NCBI GenBank assembly: GCA_013003255.1
Contig: JABDJZ010000161.1
Coordinates: 1 to 8,112 of the forward strand
Origin: Rhodothermales bacterium
GTDB lineage: Bacteria > Bacteroidota > Rhodothermia > Rhodothermales > UBA10348
DNA length: 8,112 nt
Reading direction: 5' to 3'
Shown piece by piece: positions 1 through 6,235 of this stretch (the first letter of the stretch is position 1; each line of letters opens with the position of its first letter). The notes below the pieces were generated by a model that was given only the letters and a program-made list of their open reading frames with translations, had not been told where the DNA came from and did no database searches. Position numbers and translations under genes: made by a program.

Positions 1-437
1 TAGTAGGGCTTCAGGTCATCGTACCCGATGGGCCAGTCGTCACCGGCTCCGTCCAGCGTTTTCCGGCGGAAGTCGTCCGGCCCCATTCGCAGCGAGATGC
101 GCCCCCAGTGGTTGGTGCGCCCGCCCAGCATGCGCGCCCTGAACCAGTCCCATTCCGTGCCTTCTTCCCTGACGAACGGCTCGCCTTCGATGTCCCAACC
201 GCCAATGCACCCGTCAAACTCGCCAAAAGGTCGCTCCGGGGTGGAGGCACCGCGTCGAGGGGACTCGTGGTTCCAGGTCAGCATGTGCCCGTCCCGGCCG
301 GCGTCCCAGTCCTCGCCAGCTTCGAGGAGGAGCACCTTGAGTCCGGCGCGGGCCAGAACGTAGGCACTCATACCCCCGCCGGCTCCCGATCCCACAATGC
401 AGACATCGTACGGATCGGATGATTGTATGAAGGGCAT
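1..437 (-). CDS. GMC-family FAD-dependent oxidoreductase, N-terminal part (runs off the left edge)
   Basis: This is the first 145 complete residues of a flavoprotein whose remainder lies beyond base 1. The N-terminus holds a Rossmann FAD-binding motif, GSGAGGG, at residues 16-22, after a short beta strand (YDVCIVG). An acidic residue ends the second strand (LLLEAGE, E39). Residues 105-112 read GGRTNHWG, the GMC signature in which the flavin is held near a G-G-x-x-x-x-W-G loop, and residues 135-145 (WPIGYDDLKPY) match the usual 'sY-D-L-x-P-Y-Y' segment. GMC enzymes oxidise alcohols, sugars or related hydroxyl compounds, and the substrate cannot be told without the C-terminal His-containing domain. 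The ATG at 437-435 is the only usable start between the FAD motif and an in-frame stop upstream, and it has no evident Shine-Dalgarno. The gene diverges from the flavoprotein gene starting at 480. The family is secure but the subfamily (sugar-dehydrogenase-like?) is open. Confidence 0.88.
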   Translation of the reverse strand, partial: MPFIQSSDPYDVCIVGSGAGGGMSAYVLARAGLKVLLLEAGEDWDAGRDGHMLTWNHESPRRGASTPERPFGEFDGCIGGWDIEGEPFVREEGTEWDWFRARMLGGRTNHWGRISLRMGPDDFRRKTLDGAGDDWPIGYDDLKPY

Positions 438-479
438 GGGGCGTGGGGTGAGTTCGGTCCGACCAAGGTAACTTGCACT

Positions 480-1853
480 ATGCCATCACAGCGAATCTTT
501 GTCATCGGAGGCGTGGCTGCCGGCCCTGCCGCTGCCGCAGAAGCAAAACGGGTTGACCCCGATGCTGAAGTCATTCTGTGGGAGGCCGGCTCGACCATTT
601 CCTACGGAGCCTGCGAGATGCCTTACCTGTTGTCGGGCACGGTGTCCAATCCCGGTGACCTGGTAGTGCTGACGCCGGATCAGATGCGAGAGACACGGGG
701 CGTCGACGCGCGGACATTCCACCGGGTCACACGATTGCTGCCCGACCGGAGGCGGATCGTGGTCGAGGATCTGGCCTCGGGTATGGTCCGCGAGGAGCGC
801 TACGACAAACTGGTGGTAGCCACCGGTGCCGGTGTCCGGTGGCCCGACTGGCCAGAGCTGGAAGGGCCGAGGATTCACGGGTTCAGAACGCTCGATGATG
901 CGGCCCGCGTCCGGGCCACGGCTCGGCAGGCTGCAGGAAGATGGGTGGTCGTCGGTGGTGGCTACATCGGCGTGGAAGTAGCCGAACAATTGTGTGAGGC
1001 GGGTCACCGTGTGACGCTCCTTGCACCCGGAGGACTGTTTGGGTCCCGGCTGACTCCCGCGTTGCAGCGTCCGGTATCCGAAGCATTGATGGGAATTGGC
1101 GTGGCCATCCGGGAGACGCGTGCCGCCGGCGTCCGCCGCGACGCCCCGGGTGCGGCCGTGGCCGTCCGGACAGAGGACGGAGAGCTAGTCGGAGCCGATC
1201 AAGTGGTGCTTGCGACCGGCACTGTTCCCCGTGTGGATCTGGCGCGCGAAGCGGGTCTGCGAATCGGGGGAACGGGTGCCATCTCCGTGGATGCCCACAT
1301 GCGCACCTCTTCGTCGACCATCTGGGCGTGCGGCGACTGTGCGGAGGTGCACCACCTGGTCTCCGAACGACCGGTCCACATGCCGCTTTCTCTCGTGGCG
1401 TATCGGACGGGGCGTACGGCCGGTCGTAACGCGGCGCGTACCGGCCGCGGCCACCCGGCACGGTATGACGGCGTGGTGGGCACCTACGGTGTGAAGGTCG
1501 CGGGGATAGAGGTGGCGATGGTCGGTCTGACGGAATCTGCCGCCCGGGAGGCGGGTTTCGATCCCGTCTCATCGACCATCACGCACGCCAGCCGGGCTTC
1601 CCGGATGCCCGGCCGGGAGCCGGTGCACGTGCACCTGGTGGCCGACCGGGACTCCCGCCGACTCCTCGGTGGGCAACTGGTGGGACGCGACGGCGCTGCG
1701 CTTCGGGCCAACACCCTGGTGCCGCTCCTGAGGTCGCGTGCCACCGTGGATGACCTATACAACCTCGACCTCCTGTACACGCCACCCATCGCGCCGAGCC
1801 TGGACCCCCTGCTGGTCGCTGCCCGTTCGCTGCAAAAAGCGCTAACCGCATGA
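480..1853 (+). CDS. CoA-disulfide reductase / NADH oxidase-like FAD-dependent pyridine nucleotide-disulfide oxidoreductase
   Basis: This 457-residue flavoprotein has the domain order of the CoADR/Nox family. An FAD Rossmann motif lies at residues 8-20 (VIGGVAAGPAAAA). The single redox cysteine is C45 in ISYGACEMPY. An NAD(P)H Rossmann motif lies at about 155-170 (VVVGGGYIGVE). The second FAD signature is at about 280-289 (IWACGDCAEV), and the C-terminal dimerisation domain includes LLYTPPIAPSLDPL (Y433). Family members use NAD(P)H to reduce CoA disulfide, O2 or sulfur compounds through one cysteine. Which of these applies here cannot be told, and there is no C-terminal rhodanese domain. The ATG at 480 is preferred because it begins just before the FAD strand. 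An upstream in-frame TTG at 423 would add 19 non-homologous-looking residues and overlap the divergent gene. A weak AAGG lies about 11 bases upstream. The stop overlaps the rsmB start (ATGA). The residues around C45 and at about 370-380 differ from textbook CoADR. Confidence 0.88.
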   Translation: MPSQRIFVIGGVAAGPAAAAEAKRVDPDAEVILWEAGSTISYGACEMPYLLSGTVSNPGDLVVLTPDQMRETRGVDARTFHRVTRLLPDRRRIVVEDLASGMVREERYDKLVVATGAGVRWPDWPELEGPRIHGFRTLDDAARVRATARQAAGRWVVVGGGYIGVEVAEQLCEAGHRVTLLAPGGLFGSRLTPALQRPVSEALMGIGVAIRETRAAGVRRDAPGAAVAVRTEDGELVGADQVVLATGTVPRVDLAREAGLRIGGTGAISVDAHMRTSSSTIWACGDCAEVHHLVSERPVHMPLSLVAYRTGRTAGRNAARTGRGHPARYDGVVGTYGVKVAGIEVAMVGLTESAAREAGFDPVSSTITHASRASRMPGREPVHVHLVADRDSRRLLGGQLVGRDGAALRANTLVPLLRSRATVDDLYNLDLLYTPPIAPSLDPLLVAARSLQKALTA

Positions 1854-3190
1854 CGGAAAAGAACGCCCCTCGCCGAAAGGCGGCAAACGCAGGTGTAGAA
1901 GGCAGGGTAGCCGCCGTCAAGCGCCTGGTCCGGATCACGGATGACGGGGCATTTGCCAGCCTGGTGGGGGACCGACTCTCCTCGCCGGCGGCCGAACGTG
2001 TGGCAACCCAGTTCGTCGGTGGAGTCACACGGTGGCGTCGTTGGCTGGACTACCTGGCATCGACCTGCTATCGGGGAGAGTTCGACGACCTGGAGCCGGT
2101 CCTGCGGGAAATCCTGCGTCTCGGGACGTACGACCTGGCAGTGGTGGGCAATGCTCCCCATGCCGCCGTTTATCAGGCCGTGGAGGCGACTCGCATTCTG
2201 CTTCGCCCCGGAGCCGCCAAGCTGGTGAACGCCGTGCTCCGGGCCCTTGATCGCAAGAAGCCCTGGAAGACGGACCTGCAGCGCGAGACCCTGGAGGAGC
2301 TTTCCGTTCGCTGGTCCCATCCGGATTGGCTCGTTGAGCGCTGGATCCAACGATTCGGTCTGGAGGACTCGCGAAGGTTGATGGAGTACAACAACCGTCC
2401 TCCCGCGTTCAGCCTGAGGATTGCCGGCAACCGGGAAGAGTTCGAGCAGGTGATGACCAATGCACAGGTGCGCTGGCAGCCCTCGCCGTGGCTGGACGAC
2501 TTCGTTCGCGTTGAGCGCCTGCAGCCCCTCATGCGGGGCAACTGGATCAGCAGCGGGGCGGCCTCCGTGCAGGATGAAAGTGCCGGCCTGGTGGTGCGGC
2601 TGCTGGATCCCCAGCCGGGAGACGCGATTGTCGATGCCTGTGCGGCTCCCGGGGGGAAGTCACGCTACATCGCAGAGCGACTCGGAGGGAAGGGCCACCT
2701 GACCGCCGTGGATGCCAGCAAGAGTCGCATGCATCTGCTGGAGGGGCTCGCCGGTTCACCGAATGTCGATGCGGTGGAAGCGGACTTCCGTGACTGGGCA
2801 GCGGCCAACCAGGGAAGCTGTGACCGGGTACTTCTGGACGCGCCCTGTACCGGGCTGGGCGTGCTGAGCAGTCGCGCTGACTTGCGTTGGCACCGTACCC
2901 CGGCGGATTTTGACCAATTGGTGCCCTTGCAGCGTGAGCTGCTGTCTGCTGCCGCCCAGGCTGTCAGGCCTGGCGGGGTCCTGGTGTACTCGACCTGCTC
3001 CATCGCGCCGGAAGAGAATGAGGCCAACGCGGATGCCTTCCTCTCAGCCCATCCCGAGTTTCAGGTGGAGCCCGCCGATATCTGGCTCTCCGAGGACCTG
3101 GTAACGCCTCAAGGCTATCTGTCCACGCTTCCACAGCGGGACGGCATTGACGGGGCGTTCGGTGTCCGATTCCGTCGACTCGCCGATTGA
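1850..3190 (+). CDS. rsmB: 16S rRNA (cytosine-967-C5)-methyltransferase RsmB
   Basis: This 446-residue protein has the RsmB layout and is close to the usual length of about 430. Residues ~15-137 form a NusB-like helical RNA-binding domain (GVTRWRRWLDYL, then LRLGTYDL and AKLVNAVLRAL). A class I SAM-dependent methyltransferase domain follows. Motif I is DACAAPGGKS (262-271). Motif IV is DAPCTGLGVLSSRADLRW, whose C333 releases the product. Motif VI is STCSIAPEENE, whose C383 is the catalytic nucleophile. The segment ASVQDESAGLVV (238-249) is the usual lead-in to the SAM site. By family knowledge it methylates C967 of 16S rRNA (E. coli numbering) using SAM in the cytoplasm. Its ATG overlaps the stop of the preceding flavoprotein gene in an ATGA tetranucleotide, so translation is probably coupled. 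There is no separate Shine-Dalgarno. Both catalytic cysteines are present, so it should be active. Confidence 0.95.
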   Translation: MTEKNAPRRKAANAGVEGRVAAVKRLVRITDDGAFASLVGDRLSSPAAERVATQFVGGVTRWRRWLDYLASTCYRGEFDDLEPVLREILRLGTYDLAVVGNAPHAAVYQAVEATRILLRPGAAKLVNAVLRALDRKKPWKTDLQRETLEELSVRWSHPDWLVERWIQRFGLEDSRRLMEYNNRPPAFSLRIAGNREEFEQVMTNAQVRWQPSPWLDDFVRVERLQPLMRGNWISSGAASVQDESAGLVVRLLDPQPGDAIVDACAAPGGKSRYIAERLGGKGHLTAVDASKSRMHLLEGLAGSPNVDAVEADFRDWAAANQGSCDRVLLDAPCTGLGVLSSRADLRWHRTPADFDQLVPLQRELLSAAAQAVRPGGVLVYSTCSIAPEENEANADAFLSAHPEFQVEPADIWLSEDLVTPQGYLSTLPQRDGIDGAFGVRFRRLAD

Positions 3191-3262
3191 CCGGCCGCTC
3201 GCGGGGCCTGCCCGAGAAACCTATGCGGGAGCCCTGCATTCCGGCACGGTGTTCGCAACTGC

Positions 3263-3277
3263 GATCGTAGCTAGATC
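3263..3277. repeat. Near-perfect palindrome GATC-g-TAGCTA-GATC upstream of the porV-like gene
   Basis: Reading GATC, a single G, then TAGCTAGATC gives a palindrome interrupted by one extra base. It ends nine bases before the TTG start at 3287, in a 96-base gap between rsmB and the porV-like gene. Symmetry of this kind can be an operator or a processing site, but it is short and occurs only once here, so function is not shown. The in-frame stop TAG that limits the downstream gene's start lies within it (3272-3274). Confidence 0.35.
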
Positions 3278-3286
3278 CACGCCACC

Positions 3287-4384
3287 TTGCCGAAGCCACT
3301 CCGCCTACTTGCAGCTGTCCTGATGCTGGTGCCGCTTGCCGGCACCACGCAAGCTCAGCGCGTGGCCAAGTATGGCGCAGATTTCTTGGCCGGGGGTGTC
3401 GGAGCGCGTGCACTGGCGATGGGAGGGGCCCACGTGGCTCTTGCCGGAGACGCCGATGCCGTGTACTGGAACGCGGCCGGACTGATGGCCATGGAATTTC
3501 CGCAGGCCGCCTACATGCATGCGGAGCGTTTTGCGGGTTCGGTAAGCTTCGACTATGGAGCAGGGGCCATGCCGCTCACGGACCGGTCTACGGTGGCGCT
3601 GGCATTCTTCAGGAGCGGTGTCAACGACATCAAGAACACGCTGGACGCCTGGGACCCGGAAAGGAATCAGCCGAAGCCGAACCCCGGCGACTTCATTACC
3701 TCCTTCTCGGCGGCAGACTACGCCTTCTTCCTGGGATACGCCCGCCAACTGCGCCCGAGTCTTTCCGTGGGCGTGACCGCAAAACTGATCCATCGCAGCA
3801 TCGGCTCATTTGCCTCCGCCTGGGGCTATTCGTTCGACGCCTCGGCGCGCTGGGTCGGCGAACGCTACCGGTTCGGCGTGAACCTGCAGGACCTGTCCAC
3901 CATGCTCCAGAGCTGGAGCGTGGATTCAGGCAACCTGGCCAACCTGGAAACGGTGTTCGGGGACGAACTGCCGTCCGGTGGGACCGAACTGGTCCTGCCC
4001 GTCGCGCGCCTCGGGGCGGCTCGGGTGCAACCAATGGCCAGCGGGTTGCTGACCTGGGCCGTGGATCTGGACCTGGCCTTCGATGGACAGGATGCGAATG
4101 CGTTCGACCTCGCAGGAGTCTCGCTGCATCCGCGGCTGGGCGCTGAGTACACCCACCGGGAGGTGGCCTCACTCCGGCTGGGCCTCGCCCGGATCCGTCA
4201 GGTTCGTGGCGAGGGTCTGGATCTGACGCCTACCGTGGGGGCCGGGGTTCACTACGGGGGCATCTCGGTGGACTACGGATTCGGCGATTTCGCGGGCGTC
4301 GTTTCCGAGCTCGGTTTCTCGCATCGGGTTTCGCTGTCCTACGAGTTCAGGAAAGAGGCCTACAAGCGGCCCTCTGTGGACTAA
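3287..4384 (+). CDS. PorV/PorQ family outer-membrane beta-barrel protein
   Basis: This 365-residue protein begins with a Sec-type signal peptide: Lys/Arg near the N-terminus, a hydrophobic core LLAAVLMLVPLAG, and probable cleavage after TQA at about residue 23. Just after it, residues 38-66 carry the conserved PorV/PorQ block, with GARALAMGGAHVALAGDAD followed by AVYWNAAGL. The rest alternates short amphipathic strands rich in Tyr, Phe and Gly, ending in a C-terminal strand VSLSYEF with an 11-residue tail. Family members are FadL-like outer-membrane barrels. PorV is a shuttle component of the type IX secretion system, but many family members in FCB genomes have no proven role, and no other T9SS gene is visible here. 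The start is TTG, because an in-frame TAG lies 13 bases upstream and no ATG fits before the signal peptide. No Shine-Dalgarno is evident. The glycosyltransferase gene follows after 8 bases. Confidence 0.82.
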   Translation: MPKPLRLLAAVLMLVPLAGTTQAQRVAKYGADFLAGGVGARALAMGGAHVALAGDADAVYWNAAGLMAMEFPQAAYMHAERFAGSVSFDYGAGAMPLTDRSTVALAFFRSGVNDIKNTLDAWDPERNQPKPNPGDFITSFSAADYAFFLGYARQLRPSLSVGVTAKLIHRSIGSFASAWGYSFDASARWVGERYRFGVNLQDLSTMLQSWSVDSGNLANLETVFGDELPSGGTELVLPVARLGAARVQPMASGLLTWAVDLDLAFDGQDANAFDLAGVSLHPRLGAEYTHREVASLRLGLARIRQVRGEGLDLTPTVGAGVHYGGISVDYGFGDFAGVVSELGFSHRVSLSYEFRKEAYKRPSVD

Positions 4385-4392
4385 ATTCCCGC

Positions 4393-5361
4393 ATGTCGGG
4401 AGAACAGCGCGCATCGGTCAGTTTGATCATTCCCCTCTACAATGAGGTGGACATGATGCCGGGGCTGGTCCGGGCCATCGAGGCGTTCAGAAGTGAGCGG
4501 CCCGAAGTGGATGAGATTGTGTTCGTCGATGACGGATCAACCGATGGCACGGCCCGAAAGACGCAGCGACTTGTTTCGGATCTCCCGGGCTACGTCCTGA
4601 TACAGTTCTCCCGGAATTTCGGACACCAGTTGGCCGTCACGGCCGGGATGCACTTTGCCTCCGGGGACGCCGCGATCATTCTGGATGCCGACCTTCAGGA
4701 TCCGCTCCCCGTCGCAGGGGAAATGATCGACACCTGGCAGCAAGGCTATGACGTGGTATACGGGGTGAGGCGGCAGCGCGACGGGGTGTCCTGGCTCCAG
4801 CGCGCAACGGCACGCGTGTTCTACCGCGTTTTCCGCAGGATGTCCGAGGTAGACGCTCCCTTGGACACGGGAGATTTCAGGCTGGTGTCCCGGGCTGTTC
4901 TGGATGCCTATCGGGAACTGGACGAGCAGCAGCCCTACGTCCGGGGGCTCATTTCCTGGCTGGGTTTCAACCAGACGGGGGTGGAGTATGACCGCGAGCC
5001 ACGCGCCGGCGGCAGCTCCAAGTATGCGTGGAGGGACCGGATGCGCCTTGCTCTGGACGGCATTGCCTCGTTTTCAGGAAGGCCGCTGCGACTCGCAGTC
5101 CGCATCGGGCTGGGCGTCTCTGTGCTTTCCATGGTTGGACTCCTCTGGGTCCTCGTCGCCCGCCTCGCGACCGACTCCACCGTACCCGGCTGGGCTTCAA
5201 TCCTCTTTGTGGGCTTCTTCTTCGGCGGCCTGCAGATCTTCTTCCTGGGTGTGGTCGGATCGTACCTGGCCCGCGTGTACGAGGAGGTCAAAGGGCGCCC
5301 CCGCTACATCGTTCGGGAAGTGTGGTCTCCGCCGCCGGCTGAGGAATCCTCGCAGGATTGA
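4393..5361 (+). CDS. Family 2 glycosyltransferase, polyprenyl-phosphate (DPM1/GtrB/ArnC-like) type with two C-terminal TM helices
   Basis: This 322-residue protein carries a GT-A glycosyltransferase domain. SLIIPLYNE (10-18) is the first strand. VDDGSTDGT (45-53) binds the nucleotide. RNFGHQLAVTAG (74-85) and the metal-binding LDADLQDP (97-104) follow, and RAGGSSKYAW (204-213) is the acceptor-side signature of the dolichyl/undecaprenyl-phosphate transferases. Two hydrophobic segments at about 233-256 and 267-291 anchor it in the inner membrane. Family members move a sugar from a nucleotide donor to a polyprenyl phosphate on the cytoplasmic face, and the lipid-linked sugar is then used for lipid A, O-antigen or glycoprotein decoration. 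The sugar cannot be deduced. The gene starts 8 bases after the porV-like stop, with no clear Shine-Dalgarno, so it is probably in the same transcript. No flippase or sugar-processing partner gene is in the window. Confidence 0.9.
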   Translation: MSGEQRASVSLIIPLYNEVDMMPGLVRAIEAFRSERPEVDEIVFVDDGSTDGTARKTQRLVSDLPGYVLIQFSRNFGHQLAVTAGMHFASGDAAIILDADLQDPLPVAGEMIDTWQQGYDVVYGVRRQRDGVSWLQRATARVFYRVFRRMSEVDAPLDTGDFRLVSRAVLDAYRELDEQQPYVRGLISWLGFNQTGVEYDREPRAGGSSKYAWRDRMRLALDGIASFSGRPLRLAVRIGLGVSVLSMVGLLWVLVARLATDSTVPGWASILFVGFFFGGLQIFFLGVVGSYLARVYEEVKGRPRYIVREVWSPPPAEESSQD

Positions 5362-5400
5362 GCGCGTAGCCAGCCCGCCGCCACTGCCGGGCGGTATCAC

Positions 5401-5404
5401 AAGG
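5401..5404 (+). promoter_or_regulatory. Candidate ribosome-binding site (AAGG) of the tonB-like gene
   Basis: AAGG lies seven bases before the ATG at 5412. It supports that start, which also sits right before the transmembrane segment. It is the best-placed Shine-Dalgarno-like motif among the starts in this window, and the match is only four bases. Confidence 0.4.
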
Positions 5405-5411
5405 CACCGAG

Positions 5412-6155
5412 ATGGATCGAGACGACTGGATAGGGATTTCCGTTAGCCTGCTCCTGCATGCGTTGGTGCTCTTCGGCCTTTCCATCATGACGGTGGCGGC
5501 CAGCGAAGAGCCCCAGATGGGTTTTGTGGAGGTGGACTTCGGGACGTTTTCCGAGGGCAGGCCCGTAAGTCGGGCTGTCACCCAGCAGCCCGTCCCGCCA
5601 CGACCCGAGCCGGAGACGCCCGCGGAAGAGGAACGTCCGGTGGCACCGCCCGAAGAAGCCCGGCCCGTAGCACTCCCCGAGGCCACGCCCCTGAATGCCG
5701 AGACGGTCCAGGAGAATCAGGCCGAGGTGGTTTCGCCTGTTGCCCAGCCGCAGACCGAGGCCGAGGAGCAGGCCCCCGAGCCCACCCCGCCGGAGACCAT
5801 CAGGCCGCTTGGGTCTGGCGACCCCGCGGGCGAAACAACCCCCGCCCCGGGAGAAGACGGCACCGGCCAGGAAGACACCCGCCGAGCACCCTTCCAAATC
5901 GAAGGTCTCAATCGGCAGGCCGTCCAGACCTCCTTGCCCCGTTACACAGAGCAGGTCAACGCTGTGATTCGGGTGCGCATTACCGTCGCCCCATCCGGGC
6001 GGGTCACGCGTCGGATTCCGCTCATCAAGGGTAATCCAGGTCTGGAGCAGGCAGTGATGAATGCCCTGCTCAACTGGCGATTCAATCCATTGCCGCCAAA
6101 CGCGCCGCAGGAGGACCAGACCGGCGTGGTGACGTTCCGCTTCCAGTTGCGCTGA
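5412..6155 (+). CDS. TonB-like energy transducer
   Basis: This 247-residue protein has the three-part TonB layout. A very short cytoplasmic N-terminus leads into one hydrophobic helix at about residues 7-28 (IGISVSLLLHALVLFG). That helix contains S12 and H16, matching the SxxxH motif through which TonB couples to ExbB/ExbD. Residues ~54-158 form a Pro/Glu-rich, strongly acidic linker with no Lys and with a small internal repeat (RPVAPPEEA then RPVALPEA, residues 75-91). Residues ~165-247 form a TonB C-terminal domain, including IRVRITVAPSGRV, the NALLNWRFNPLP segment and a final FRFQL strand. It should span the periplasm from the inner membrane and energise outer-membrane receptors with the proton-motive force. 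ExbB/ExbD are not adjacent, so they must be elsewhere or the protein works differently. It lies 50 bases after the glycosyltransferase and probably belongs to the same unit. Confidence 0.87.
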   Translation: MDRDDWIGISVSLLLHALVLFGLSIMTVAASEEPQMGFVEVDFGTFSEGRPVSRAVTQQPVPPRPEPETPAEEERPVAPPEEARPVALPEATPLNAETVQENQAEVVSPVAQPQTEAEEQAPEPTPPETIRPLGSGDPAGETTPAPGEDGTGQEDTRRAPFQIEGLNRQAVQTSLPRYTEQVNAVIRVRITVAPSGRVTRRIPLIKGNPGLEQAVMNALLNWRFNPLPPNAPQEDQTGVVTFRFQLR

Positions 6156-6160
6156 GCGGA

Positions 6161-6188
6161 ATACCGGGCCGGAGCGTCCCCCCGGGAT
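6161..6188. terminator. GC-rich hairpin between convergent genes, possible bidirectional terminator
   Basis: ATACCGGG (6161-6168) can pair with CCCGGGAT (6181-6188) at seven of eight positions around a 12-base loop. It begins five bases after the tonB-like stop codon, in the gap between convergent genes, where a terminator is expected. No T-run follows on either strand, so it does not fit a classic intrinsic terminator. Confidence 0.3.
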
Positions 6189-6235
6189 GTGCCCCTTGAG
6201 TCCTGGCCGCGGGTCGCCCGGATTGGAGGCGCTGC

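Noticed and set aside
463..470. Minus-strand TACCTTGG, similar to the Bacteroidota -7 element TAnnTTTG, as the GMC promoter
   Set aside because: One consensus position differs and no TTTG-like -33 element sits at the right distance.
423..479. TTG start adding 19 residues to the CoADR-like flavoprotein
   Set aside because: The extension would overlap the divergent GMC gene, and the FAD motif already starts right after the ATG at 480.
1484..2350. Minus-strand open frame (288 codons) across the flavoprotein/rsmB junction
   Set aside because: It shows no family motif, and both sense-strand genes are clear, so it is a shadow frame.
3198..3216. Hairpin CTCG(c)GG / CCCGAG just after rsmB as a terminator
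   Set aside because: The stem is only six pairs with a bulge, and no T-run follows.
3223..3270. 15-codon open frame (MREPCIPARC...) before the PorV-like gene, as a leader peptide
   Set aside because: There is no ribosome-binding site, no run of regulatory codons and no attenuator-type hairpin pair, so it is likely chance.
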